The notes under the pieces were generated by a model. It searched no databases. It was not told the DNA's origin and saw only the letters and a program-made list of their open reading frames with translations. This document shows, piece after piece, positions 43,113 to 52,016 of a DNA stretch of 64,000 nucleotides. The stretch spans positions 310,001-374,000 of the forward strand of contig CBDEWB010000020.1 of NCBI GenBank assembly GCA_965243765.1. The letters run 5' to 3'. The stretch's first letter is position 1. Each line of letters begins with the position of its first letter. Origin of the DNA: Halarcobacter sp965243765 (GTDB taxonomy: Bacteria; Campylobacterota; Campylobacteria; Campylobacterales; Arcobacteraceae). The position numbers and the translations under genes were made by a program.

Positions 43113-43892
43113 ATGAATAAATTATATATCGTATCAAGTGGAGCTGGCGGAATAAATTATATTACATCAGAAGCACGAGCAGCAATTGATGAATGTAAAG
43201 TTGTAGTATCTTATAGTAAATATGCAAGAGAATTATCTGAGTTAATAGAGGGAAAAGAGCTTTATACTTCAGGTATGACATTTGAAATTGAAAGATGTGC
43301 TAAAGCTATAGAATATGCACAAAGTGGAAAAACAACTTGTATTATTTCAAATGGAGATGCAAATGTTTTTGGAATGGCTACTTTAGTTGTAGAATTACTT
43401 GATCAAAAGAACCTTTGGGATGAAATTGAACTTATATCAATCCCTGGAGTTACTTCATTTTTAGCAGCTGCTGCAAAAGTTGGAGCTCCTGTATCTCAAG
43501 ATTTTGCAGTTATTTCACTTTCTGATAGATTAACTGATATAAATATGATTGGTAGAAGAATTAAAGCCTCTTTAGAAATAGATTTTATTTTAGGAATATA
43601 TAACCCAAGATCTAAAAAAAGAGTTAAACCATATGAAAACTTCTTAAATGCTTTAGCCCAACATGATGATAAAATAGCTATAATTGCACAAAATGTTGGA
43701 CGTGAAGCAAAAGAAAAGATAACTATAACAAATACTAAGAAACTAGTAGAAATTGGAGTTAATCATCCTGAAGTTGGAATGTCAACAATTATTATAGTAT
43801 GTAATTCTAATACTAAATTAACTTCAAATGGTTTAGTTTTAACACCAAGAGGATATTTAAATAAATATGAACTTTCAGGAGATTTAAAATAA
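43113..43892 (+). CDS. cobJ: Precorrin-3B/cobalt-precorrin-3 C17-methyltransferase
   Basis: SAM-dependent methyltransferase of corrin-ring contraction in cobalamin synthesis. 259 residues with the tetrapyrrole methylase fold: LYIVSSGAGG (first loop), CIISNGDANVFGMA (SAM-binding glycine loop), SIPGVTSFLAAAAKVG and LGIYNPRSKKR. Also called CbiH. It starts right after the cbiG fragment and ends two bases before the next gene. Probably expressed, but the pathway upstream is damaged. Confidence 0.93.
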   Translation: MNKLYIVSSGAGGINYITSEARAAIDECKVVVSYSKYARELSELIEGKELYTSGMTFEIERCAKAIEYAQSGKTTCIISNGDANVFGMATLVVELLDQKNLWDEIELISIPGVTSFLAAAAKVGAPVSQDFAVISLSDRLTDINMIGRRIKASLEIDFILGIYNPRSKKRVKPYENFLNALAQHDDKIAIIAQNVGREAKEKITITNTKKLVEIGVNHPEVGMSTIIIVCNSNTKLTSNGLVLTPRGYLNKYELSGDLK

Positions 43893-43894
43893 AT

Positions 43895-44920
43895 ATGAAA
43901 GAGTTTGAACACGGAGGAAATATAAACTCTTTTGCGAAACAATTACATTGTAAAAAAGAGCAAATAATTGACCTCTCTTCAAATATAAATTTTTTAAAAC
44001 CAAATATAAATATCAATTTTAATAACTTGGATATATCTTCATATCCAAGTTATAAAAAACTATTTAAAAAAATTGCATCAAATTATAAAGTTAAATCAAA
44101 TCAAATTGAACTGTTTAATGGTGGAAGTAGCGCTATTTTTACGCTCTTTAGAGACTTAAATTTAAAAAAATGTACTATTTACTCACCTGCATATTTAGAG
44201 TATAAAAAAGCCTCAAAGATTTTTGGATATAAATTAAATCTAATAAATAGATTTGATGATAAAAAACAAAAAGTATCAAAAAATTCTCTTGTTATTTTTG
44301 TAAACCCTTCAACTCCTGATGGTAAATATTATAAATTAGATAAACTTATAAAATATTGGATGAAACAAAAATGTACAATCTTTCTTGATGAGAGTTTTTT
44401 GGACTTTGTAGATATAAATTTTTCTAAGAAATCTGCAATAAAATACCTAAAATCATATAATAAACTTTATATTTTAAAATCTATGACAAAGTTTTATAGC
44501 AGTGCAGGAATTAGAATAGGTACAATCATATCTTCAAAAATAAATATAAAAAAGTTAAGACAAAATGAACCTAGGTGGAAACTATCAGAGTTTGATTCTA
44601 CTTATTTAACTGCTGTATTAAAAGATAAAAAGTTTAGAGAAAAAAGTATTAAAAAAACATTAGAAAATAGAAAAATATTGACTGAAACACTAAAAAGATA
44701 TTCCTTTATTCAAAAAATATTTGAAAGTGATTCTAACTTTTTATTAGTTCAATTAAAAGATTTAAACGCACTTCAACTCCAAAAAAAATTACTAGAAGAT
44801 AAAATTATGATACGAAATTGTTCAAATTTTGATTTTTTAGATGAAACTTATGTAAGAATTGCAGTTAAGAGTATGAAAAGTATTAAAGTTCTAAAACAAG
44901 CTTTAGAAAAAGTAAAATAA
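43895..44920 (+). CDS. cobD: PLP-dependent threonine-phosphate decarboxylase/aminotransferase of cobalamin synthesis
   Basis: 341 residues, class I/II PLP fold: EHGGNINSFAKQLHCKKEQI and DLSSNINFL are typical of CobD/CobC, FNGGSSAIF binds the cofactor phosphate, LDESFLDFVD carries the PLP Asp, and LKSMTKFYSSAGIRIG contains the Schiff-base Lys. The product would be aminopropanol phosphate for the nucleotide loop. Its place between cobJ and cbiB supports this over histidinol-phosphate aminotransferase. The symbol follows Salmonella usage. Confidence 0.88.
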   Translation: MKEFEHGGNINSFAKQLHCKKEQIIDLSSNINFLKPNININFNNLDISSYPSYKKLFKKIASNYKVKSNQIELFNGGSSAIFTLFRDLNLKKCTIYSPAYLEYKKASKIFGYKLNLINRFDDKKQKVSKNSLVIFVNPSTPDGKYYKLDKLIKYWMKQKCTIFLDESFLDFVDINFSKKSAIKYLKSYNKLYILKSMTKFYSSAGIRIGTIISSKINIKKLRQNEPRWKLSEFDSTYLTAVLKDKKFREKSIKKTLENRKILTETLKRYSFIQKIFESDSNFLLVQLKDLNALQLQKKLLEDKIMIRNCSNFDFLDETYVRIAVKSMKSIKVLKQALEKVK

Positions 44921-44921
44921 C

Positions 44922-45818
44922 ATGTACTTTGAACTTGCTCTATTTTCATATACTATTGATTTCATTTTTGGAGAATTTGATAAAGTTAAATATTTAAAAC
45001 ATCCAATTATACTAATAGGAAGCTATATAAAATACTTTGAAAAGAAGTTTTATAAAGATACTGTTTTAAGAGGTTTTTTATTGATTTTTTCTTTACTTCT
45101 TTTAACATTTATAATTACTTATTTGCTTAGTTTAATAGATAATATCTTTTTCCAAGCCTTACTTTGTTCTTTTACTATATCTTCAAAAATGCTTTATGAT
45201 AGTGTAAAAGCAGTTATAAGTTCAAATAAACCTAAATATACTATCTCAATGCTAGTTAGCCGTGATACACAAGATATGAGTGATAGTAATATAAATAAAG
45301 CAGCAATAGAAACTTATGCTGAAAATCTAAGTGATGGAGTTATTGCTCCTATATTTTATTTATTATGCTTTGGTATAGTTGGTGCTTTTTTATATAAAGC
45401 AATAAATACACTTGATTCAATGGTTGGATACAAAAATAAGAGATATGAAAAGTTTGGAAAATTCTCAGCAAAACTAGATGATATAGTAAATTATATACCC
45501 TCAAGAATAACAGCTGTTTTAATAGCAACATTCTTTAAATCAAAAATAGCCCTAATAAATTTTTATAAACAAGGCAAAGAACACGAAAGCCTAAATGCAG
45601 GACATCCAATATCAGCAATGGCACTAGCTTTAAATATAAGTTTAGGAGGCCCTACTTCATATTTTGGCAAGATTAAAAATAAACCTTATTTTGGAAATGG
45701 GAGAAAAAATATTTTAAAAAAAGATGTTTTAGAAGCACTTACGTTTAAGAAGTATTTTGATTTGTTTGTATTTCTTCTTTTAATTTATTTTGCCATAACA
45801 AAAATACTAGCTTTTTAA
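44922..45818 (+). CDS. cbiB: Adenosylcobinamide-phosphate synthase (membrane)
   Basis: Joins aminopropanol (phosphate) to adenosylcobyric acid at the inner membrane. 298 residues, several hydrophobic helices. Landmarks: FIFGEFDKVKYLKHPI, VSRDTQDMSD, the family motif ETYAENLSDGVIAPIFY, NTLDSMVGYKNKRYEKFGK, and NAGHPISAMALAL. It starts two bases after cobD and is the last gene before the convergent B12-uptake operon, whose btuC ends ten bases away. Confidence 0.94.
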   Translation: MYFELALFSYTIDFIFGEFDKVKYLKHPIILIGSYIKYFEKKFYKDTVLRGFLLIFSLLLLTFIITYLLSLIDNIFFQALLCSFTISSKMLYDSVKAVISSNKPKYTISMLVSRDTQDMSDSNINKAAIETYAENLSDGVIAPIFYLLCFGIVGAFLYKAINTLDSMVGYKNKRYEKFGKFSAKLDDIVNYIPSRITAVLIATFFKSKIALINFYKQGKEHESLNAGHPISAMALALNISLGGPTSYFGKIKNKPYFGNGRKNILKKDVLEALTFKKYFDLFVFLLLIYFAITKILAF

Positions 45819-45827
45819 TTTAAAAAC

Positions 45828-46787
45828 TTACCTCTTAGAACTTCTTCGTATCAATAAATAAACAAAAAATGGTGCTCCTATAAATGAGGTTACTACTCCA
45901 ATAGGTAAACTTGAGGCTGTATTTAAATTTCTTGATATAAAATCTGCTATTACTAAAAAAACTCCTCCGTAAAAGAAAACTGGGAAGAGTAGGTTGTGAG
46001 CACTTTTTTTGTATAATAGTTTTATTATATGAGGTATTACAAGCCCTATAAAACCTATTGGTCCTACGAAACTTATACTTATTCCTACGCCTAAAGAGAT
46101 TACTACTAAAAGTGTTAGATTTAGTCTATTTACATTAAGACCTTTTAAAAAAGCTGAATCATTTGAGATTAGAAGAAGTTTTATACTATTTTTATAATAT
46201 GTAATTGTAAAATATAATATCATTGAAACTATTAATACTATTAAAGAGCTTGAAAATCCTACAATATCTAAGCTTCCTAGAGTAAATCTTACTATTGAAT
46301 AATTTTCTTGTAAGTTACTCATGAAAAAAACTAACATCAAGGCAGAAGAATAAAAAAACGATAATGCAATACCTATAAGAAGTATTGAGTTTGTTGAAAC
46401 TACCATTGAGCTTTTATTTATTTTTTGTGATATTAAATATAAAATTATAATAGTAAAAAAAGCTCCTAAAACTCCTGATATGCTTAATATAACTGTAGGA
46501 AAAAACACTATTGAAACAGCTGTAAAAAGTGTAGTTCCACTTGCTATTCCTAGTGTATATGGTGTTATTAGTGCATTTTTAAAAATGATTTGAAAGATTA
46601 AACCACTAAGACTTAAAATTGCACCTACAAAAAAACCTAAGATAATTCGTGGAACTCTTAAGTCCCAAAATATAGTATACGAAGTTGTATTACTATTAAA
46701 AATGTCTTTATATATAATACTTGTATCACCTAAAAATGGCGATAGAATTATTATAAAAATCCCTATTATATAGAAAAGTTTTTTCAT
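45828..46787 (-). CDS. btuC: FecCD-family ABC permease, probably BtuC
   Basis: 319 residues with about nine to ten membrane helices and the family landmarks LRVPRIILGFFVGAILSLSG (N-terminal) and VGPIGFIGLVIPHIIKLL (coupling region). It would carry cobalamin across the inner membrane. It overlaps the ATPase gene by four bases and is last in the operon btuB-btuF-btuD-btuC. Iron-chelate transport is possible by sequence alone; the neighbouring cobalamin genes favour B12. Confidence 0.87.
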   Translation of the reverse strand: MKKLFYIIGIFIIILSPFLGDTSIIYKDIFNSNTTSYTIFWDLRVPRIILGFFVGAILSLSGLIFQIIFKNALITPYTLGIASGTTLFTAVSIVFFPTVILSISGVLGAFFTIIILYLISQKINKSSMVVSTNSILLIGIALSFFYSSALMLVFFMSNLQENYSIVRFTLGSLDIVGFSSSLIVLIVSMILYFTITYYKNSIKLLLISNDSAFLKGLNVNRLNLTLLVVISLGVGISISFVGPIGFIGLVIPHIIKLLYKKSAHNLLFPVFFYGGVFLVIADFISRNLNTASSLPIGVVTSFIGAPFFVYLLIRRSSKR

Positions 46788-47482
46788 AAATTTACTACCA
46801 AATGATTATCAATAATTTTTATACTATTATTATAATATTTATGAATATTATCTTTTGTAAAAAAATCTTCACTTGAACCAAAAAACTCAACTTTTCCTTC
46901 ATCTAAAAAAAGTACTTTATATTGTAGATTATAAGCTAAGTCAAGATTATGAGTAATAATTATTTTTTGTTCTAAAGTTACTGACTTAAATATATCAAAG
47001 ACCTCTTTTACTCTTGATATATCTAAATTTGCGGTTAACTCATCAAAAATAGTAATTTTTGCATTATGAATTAAACTTGAAGCTAAAAGTAAAAGCTGCT
47101 GTTCTCCACTACTTAAATCAATACAATATCTATCTTTAAAACTATTTAGTTTCAAAAGCGAAATTATATCTTTAATTTCATCTTTTCTAAGTTCAGAAAT
47201 TGTTGACATTTCTAAAAATTCTTTTACTTTTATATACTCATCAAAAATTTCAAGTTTTGATGGAATATAGTTAATATATTCTGTTCTTTCTTTCTCTTCT
47301 AAATTTTGAATATCTTTTAAAAATAATTTTACATTTTTATTTGAAATAAGATTACATAAAACTTTTGCAAGAGTAGATTTTCCAGCCCCGTTAGCTCCAA
47401 GGATGATAAGGTTTTCATTTGTTTTTAACTTAAAAGTTATATCATGTAAGATTTGATTACTAAAATTATTTATCTCTAACAT
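46784..47482 (-). CDS. btuD: ABC transporter ATPase, probably BtuD
   Basis: 232 residues. Walker A GANGAGKST (about 31-39), ABC signature LSSGEQQLLL, Walker B ITIFDELTANLD and switch ITHNLD are all present. It energises the permease BtuC in the inner membrane. The start lies 17 bases inside the 3' end of the binding-protein gene and the stop overlaps btuC. Confidence 0.9.
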   Translation of the reverse strand: MLEINNFSNQILHDITFKLKTNENLIILGANGAGKSTLAKVLCNLISNKNVKLFLKDIQNLEEKERTEYINYIPSKLEIFDEYIKVKEFLEMSTISELRKDEIKDIISLLKLNSFKDRYCIDLSSGEQQLLLLASSLIHNAKITIFDELTANLDISRVKEVFDIFKSVTLEQKIIITHNLDLAYNLQYKVLFLDEGKVEFFGSSEDFFTKDNIHKYYNNSIKIIDNHLVVNL

Positions 47483-48290
47483 CTACTAAAATACCTTTAA
47501 AATCATCTATAAATTTGGCTACTCTATTACTTGGTATTCCTGCATACTCTTTGTCAACTACATAAATAAGTTTATTTCTTGAAGCATTGATTGGCAAGTT
47601 TAACCAATCTTTTTTTAACTCTTCTTTTGTAATATTTCTTTGTTTTATATATGGAGCTAACATGATTATAATATCTGGATTCATTTTTATAATCTTCTCA
47701 ATATTTACTATAGGTTGTGCTAAACTTGATGAAGAGTAGGCATTTTTATTTCCTGATGATTCTATTATATCATTAAAATAAAGATTATTTCCACCTACAT
47801 ATATGATTTTATTTAAATCTTTTCGGGGGCTTATTACTATTAATATTTTTTTATCCGAAACAATATTTTTTAAACTAAATAAACTAGTAATTATACTTTC
47901 ATTTAACTCTTTTGCTTTTTCAGTTTTATTTAAAAGTTTTCCAATATCACTGATTGTATTTTGAATAGATTTTATGTTATGTGTTTGAAATGTTTTTATA
48001 TTTAATTTCAGTTTTTTTATATTTAATATTAACTCTTTATCATAATCTTGGGCTAAAATAATTGTAGGTTTTGCAACTAATAACTTCTCTAAAGAAACTG
48101 AAGAATATCCCCCTACTTTAGGTATATATTTTGATTCTTTAGGAAAATTACAATATTGAGTGTTAGCAACTATTTCATTTCCACTTCCAAGTGCAAATAC
48201 TATTTCATTTATTGAGGGTGAGAGAGTTATAATTCTCTCACCTGCAAATAAATTTACACAAAAAAGTAATATAAATATATTTTTTTTCAT
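47466..48290 (-). CDS. btuF: Periplasmic vitamin B12-binding protein, probably BtuF
   Basis: 274 residues. Signal peptide KNIFILLFCVNLFAGE, then two Fe/B12 periplasmic-binding lobes: ITLSPSINEIVFALGSGNEI and NPDIIIMLAPY. The opening RIITLSPS is typical of BtuF rather than siderophore-binding proteins. It delivers cobalamin to BtuCD. It begins one base after btuB. Confidence 0.88.
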   Translation of the reverse strand: MKKNIFILLFCVNLFAGERIITLSPSINEIVFALGSGNEIVANTQYCNFPKESKYIPKVGGYSSVSLEKLLVAKPTIILAQDYDKELILNIKKLKLNIKTFQTHNIKSIQNTISDIGKLLNKTEKAKELNESIITSLFSLKNIVSDKKILIVISPRKDLNKIIYVGGNNLYFNDIIESSGNKNAYSSSSLAQPIVNIEKIIKMNPDIIIMLAPYIKQRNITKEELKKDWLNLPINASRNKLIYVVDKEYAGIPSNRVAKFIDDFKGILVDVRDK

Positions 48291-48291
48291 A

Positions 48292-50124
48292 TTAGAAGCT
48301 GTACCTCATGCCAATATATGCACTTCGTTCTGCTGTTGCATATCCATCAATTGTTTGATACCTTTTGTTTAATAGATTATCAAGTTTTAAATATACTTTA
48401 AAATCATAATTTATATCATAATTTATAACAGAATTCCAAATAGTATAATTACCTGTTTTAGCAGAAATATTATAGGTTCCAAAATCATATTGAATTCTAT
48501 CACCAACATATTCCCCATTAAGATTTAAATGAAAGTCTTTTATACCATAATAATCAAATCCAAACTTAACACTATCTTTTGCTCTTCTTTGAAGTTGTTT
48601 ATTATTTTCATCTTTGACATCAGTATAGGTATAACTTAAATTTAGTAATAAATTATCAATAACTTCTTTTTTAAATGCTAGTTCAAAACCTTTTAAAGTA
48701 ATATTTTCATTCATATTAAAATATTTAAATGTATTACTATTATATTCTATCATATCATCAATTTTATTATAAAAATAAGTTAAATTAAGACCTTTATAGC
48801 CAATAGTAAAATCATAAGATTTTGTACTTTCAGGTTGTAAATTAGAAAATCCAGCGAATCCATCATATAATTTATAGAAAGTTGGTACATTATAAGAAGT
48901 TCCAATATTTGATGTAAAATACAAATCTTTATTATGATTATATCTAATACCAAGTTTACCAGTCGTTTTATTATTAAACAAATCGTATATATCATATCTT
49001 AAAGATTGAGTAAAAATAAATTTATCAAAATTTGTACTATTAGTAATAAATGTACCTTTATTTTTTAGTGTCTTATCTATACTATTTTTATGAGTTGAGC
49101 TTTTATAATCAACACCAGCTAGAACAAAAGAGTTCTTGGCATAAGAAATTTTCGCATTTAGTCCAAACTCTTTCATACTACCATCAAACTGTTTTGTCCA
49201 ACCTTTTTTATCATCTCTATCTATTTTTGTATAATTTGCATATACTTTTAAGTCTGAAAATTTATTTTTATTAATATAGTTTAATGAACTGTAATGATTT
49301 TTTGTTTCAAGAATATAACCAGCACCATTTGCTTTTTGCTCTATAGTTGAACCAAAAGCAGCATTATCATACTCACTTTTTGTATTTATTCTATTATGTG
49401 AAAGTTCTAATCTATTGTCACTATTAAAATTATATCCAGCTTTAAAATTAATTGTAGTATTTTCGTAGCCATCATCTTCAAAATCATCAATATCTCTTTC
49501 TTTTGGAGCTACTGCGGTAAATCCATCCGAATCTAATCTTATTATACCAAGAGAGATATCATACTTATCATTTTTATGAGAAACTTTAAGATTTAATTTC
49601 TTTGTGTTATAAGAACCATATTCTAAATTTATATTTCCATTTGTACCATTTTTTGCACTTGAAGTAATAATATTAATTACACCTGCATTGGCATCTGCAC
49701 CCCAAATTCCAGATTGTGCACCTTTTATGATTTCAATTTGTTCAATATCACTAATCATCAAATGTTCAAATCTAGCTCCATTAATTCCTGTAAAATCGTT
49801 ATACCTGATTCCATCAATTAGAACTAAGATTCTTTGAGAGTTAAAACCTCTCATAAAAATTGAAGTTGATTTTCCAAGTCCGCCATTACTAACAACATTT
49901 ATTCCTGGTAAAGTATTTAAAGCTTCAGAAACTGATGTAAAATGTCTCTCGTCTATCTCTTCTTTTGTAATAACTTCTATATTTGATGTAACGTCTTGAA
50001 TTGATTGTTCTGATTTAGTAGCACTTGTAACTGTGATTATTGATAACTCTTGCGATGAGTAAAGATTTGTACTTAGAAGTAAACTTGTTATTAATTTTAC
50101 TATTGTAGATTTTTTATTTTTCAT
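48292..50124 (-). CDS. btuB: TonB-dependent outer-membrane receptor, probably BtuB
   Basis: 610 residues. Signal peptide (KLITSLLLSTNLYSSQE), TonB-box-like LSIITVTSATKSE, a plug domain with GKSTSIFMRGFNSQRILVLIDGIRYND and GIWGADANAGVINIIT, then a beta barrel ending in YIGMRYSF with the terminal Phe of outer-membrane barrels. Size and neighbours match BtuB. It heads btuB-F-D-C. I found no cobalamin riboswitch in the 290 bases upstream, so B12-dependent control, if any, is not visible. Confidence 0.9.
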   Translation of the reverse strand: MKNKKSTIVKLITSLLLSTNLYSSQELSIITVTSATKSEQSIQDVTSNIEVITKEEIDERHFTSVSEALNTLPGINVVSNGGLGKSTSIFMRGFNSQRILVLIDGIRYNDFTGINGARFEHLMISDIEQIEIIKGAQSGIWGADANAGVINIITSSAKNGTNGNINLEYGSYNTKKLNLKVSHKNDKYDISLGIIRLDSDGFTAVAPKERDIDDFEDDGYENTTINFKAGYNFNSDNRLELSHNRINTKSEYDNAAFGSTIEQKANGAGYILETKNHYSSLNYINKNKFSDLKVYANYTKIDRDDKKGWTKQFDGSMKEFGLNAKISYAKNSFVLAGVDYKSSTHKNSIDKTLKNKGTFITNSTNFDKFIFTQSLRYDIYDLFNNKTTGKLGIRYNHNKDLYFTSNIGTSYNVPTFYKLYDGFAGFSNLQPESTKSYDFTIGYKGLNLTYFYNKIDDMIEYNSNTFKYFNMNENITLKGFELAFKKEVIDNLLLNLSYTYTDVKDENNKQLQRRAKDSVKFGFDYYGIKDFHLNLNGEYVGDRIQYDFGTYNISAKTGNYTIWNSVINYDINYDFKVYLKLDNLLNKRYQTIDGYATAERSAYIGMRYSF

Positions 50125-50143
50125 GTGTTTTATTTCCTTGATT

Positions 50144-50329
50144 TTATATACTATTTGTTGAATATTGCTTGATTGGTTTTAGCTGTTTCTTACGTAATAA
50201 GTTCATAATTTTTTGTAGTGCAATAATATTTATTGCAGTAATAACACTAAGTTGTGAATGTATTTTTCGATTTACGCTTGATGCTAGAATACCAAAAAAT
50301 GAGAAGTATTTTTTTCTATTTTTTATCAT
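50144..50329 (-). CDS. Small basic protein upstream of btuB (61 aa)
   Basis: A strong ribosome site GAAAGGAG stands seven bases before the ATG at 50329, and the stop lies 19 bases before btuB. The product (MIKNRKKYFSFFGILASS ... RKKQLKPIKQYS) is rich in Lys/Arg with a weakly hydrophobic middle. It has no family I recognise. It may be a leader peptide of the btuB transcript or a stand-alone small protein. Confidence 0.45.
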   Translation of the reverse strand: MIKNRKKYFSFFGILASSVNRKIHSQLSVITAINIIALQKIMNLLRKKQLKPIKQYSTNSI

Positions 50330-50408
50330 TGATAACTCCTTTCTTTAAATTTTTTTCATATTATAGTAAAAAAAGTATAAATTTATTGAGTTTAATTAAA
50401 AAAGATAG

Positions 50409-51119
50409 TTAAATATGGCAACTTAAGATTGTTTTATTTGGATCAGTTATATATGTATACCCATTATACATAATATAAAAACCAAAAAGTATTACTAAAA
50501 TTGAAGAGATATTTATAAATAAAGTTCTTAAAGATAATTGTTTAAAAATACCAATAAAGTACCCTAAAGAAAACATTGCAGGGATTGTGCTAAGTCCGAA
50601 AATAAGCATAACAAAAGCACCCCAAAAAGGGCTACCTGTACTAGCAGCTGTTATTGCAAAAACATATACAAAGCCACAAGGAAGTAAACCATTTAACATT
50701 CCTAAAAGATAGAAACTTGTAAATGTATGTGAATTAATTAAAGATCTAAATGTTTTTTGATAAATAGTAGTTTTTGAAATAGAGTATTCAATTGATATTA
50801 AAAATTTTAATTTTCCACTTAAAGACAGACCAATTAAAACCATAGTCAGACCTGTTGTAAGTAGTAAAATACCACTCGTTAGATTATCAAAAGTAACAAC
50901 CCCGCCAACAAAACCAAAAATAAAACCAAGGATTACATAAGTTGTTATTCTTCCAAAAGAGTAAAGAATATGAGATAAAGATTGTTTAGTTTTACTCCAA
51001 GTTGTATCTATTTTTGTACTTGAATAAGCTACAACAATACCACCACACATACCAATACAGTGACCAAAAGAGCCTAAAAAGGCTATAGAAATTATTGTTA
51101 GTATACTTATGCTTTCCAT
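50409..51119 (-). CDS. TauE/SafE-like (DsbD-type transmembrane) protein
   Basis: 236 residues with six or more membrane helices. The N-terminal GSFGHCIGMCGGIVVAYS (paired Cys) and the second-half NGLLPCGFVYVFAI repeat are typical of the SafE/CcdA-like family associated with cytochrome oxidase and copper handling in this phylum. It starts at the stop of the NosL-like gene (one-base overlap), forming a two-gene unit. Role in metal or thiol transfer is inferred. Confidence 0.85.
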   Translation of the reverse strand: MESISILTIISIAFLGSFGHCIGMCGGIVVAYSSTKIDTTWSKTKQSLSHILYSFGRITTYVILGFIFGFVGGVVTFDNLTSGILLLTTGLTMVLIGLSLSGKLKFLISIEYSISKTTIYQKTFRSLINSHTFTSFYLLGMLNGLLPCGFVYVFAITAASTGSPFWGAFVMLIFGLSTIPAMFSLGYFIGIFKQLSLRTLFINISSILVILFGFYIMYNGYTYITDPNKTILSCHI

Positions 51120-51622
51120 TATTGACCTAAAAGTTTTTTTCTAATAAGTGGGTTTGCTAAGCTTTCACCACGATACATTTTTAAAAGCATTTCATCAAAT
51201 GAAATCATCTTTGCTTTTTTATTTTCATAAGCTCCAAAACCATATCCCATTGTTGTAGCATCAGTTTTATTATACCAAGCTTCTTTACCGTTAACATACT
51301 TATTTGTATCATTTGAATAAACCCAAATCACTGCTTCTTTTTGAAATTTTATATTTTTATACCATAAAGCCATACATCCCGTATCATCAAAAAACCATGT
51401 TTTTCCAGAAGGAGAGACTACTTGAGCAGAATGTTTTAAAGAAGTAATCGTCATACCACATTGAGTATCTTGAAAATGACCAAGTTGTATATCAATAGGT
51501 ACATGTTTATGATTTCCCTCATATATAACTGTCATTCTTTTTTCATTTGACATTGATAAAAAAATTATTATTATAATAACTATTAAAACAATCACGGTAA
51601 GTGCAGGCAATATTTTTTTCAT
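51119..51622 (-). CDS. NosL-like copper-binding protein
   Basis: 167 residues with an N-terminal membrane anchor (ALTVIVLIVIIIIIFLSM). The soluble part has CGMTITSLKHSAQVVSPS and KTWFFDDTGCMALWY, which fit the NosL family with Met/Cys copper ligands. Such proteins deliver Cu(I) to enzymes such as nitrous oxide reductase. It leads the unit with the SafE-like gene. A hairpin with a U tract lies about 50 bases upstream of its start (51673-51703). No nos gene is in the window, so the client is unknown. Confidence 0.78.
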   Translation of the reverse strand: MKKILPALTVIVLIVIIIIIFLSMSNEKRMTVIYEGNHKHVPIDIQLGHFQDTQCGMTITSLKHSAQVVSPSGKTWFFDDTGCMALWYKNIKFQKEAVIWVYSNDTNKYVNGKEAWYNKTDATTMGYGFGAYENKKAKMISFDEMLLKMYRGESLANPLIRKKLLGQ

Positions 51623-51672
51623 TAATTATCCTAAAAAAAGTTAATAATGATATATTAACTTAAGTAGATAAG

Positions 51673-51703
51673 ATAAAAAAAGCTTCACTTATACAAGTGA
51701 AGC
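51673..51703 (-). terminator. Intrinsic terminator/attenuator upstream of NosL-like gene
   Basis: On the minus strand GGCTTCACTT, loop GTAT and AAGTGAAGC form a 9-bp stem followed by a run of seven T. It lies about 50 bases before the NosL-like start and points toward that gene, with no recognised minus-strand gene above it. Confidence 0.75.
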
Positions 51704-52016
51704 CACATTCAAATTTTTATCAGTATCGAAAATTAAAATATAGGAAGGAGATATCTAATTTTCTAAGTTAATTTTAGAATATAATTGTTAATTAAATGTT
51801 AAATTTTATTGCTTTTATGTTACTATTTTTAATAATTAACAAATTTTAATTTTAAAAAATTTATCCAAAGTTTGATAAAAGATGAAGTGAAGAATTAATT
51901 TAAAAAGCAAAACAAAATGCTAGAAATAGAATCAAAGTAAAAGAATTACAATAAGTTTTAACTTTTTTTTCTTATTAAGTATTATAATACGCAACAAAAT
52001 AGAAATAAGGAATTTT
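51704..52016. other. AT-rich intergenic region between divergent units
   Basis: About 310 bases with no open frame of note. It must contain the promoters for the HAD gene (plus) and the NosL leader (minus). A GGAAGGAG at 51743 resembles a ribosome site but no start codon follows. TTATTAAGTATTATAATACGC near 51974-51994 holds a likely -10 box (TATAAT) for the HAD gene. Confidence 0.5.

Noticed and set aside
50125..50408. Cobalamin riboswitch upstream of btuB
   Set aside because: I looked for the B12-box and its conserved pairing elements on the minus strand and did not find them.
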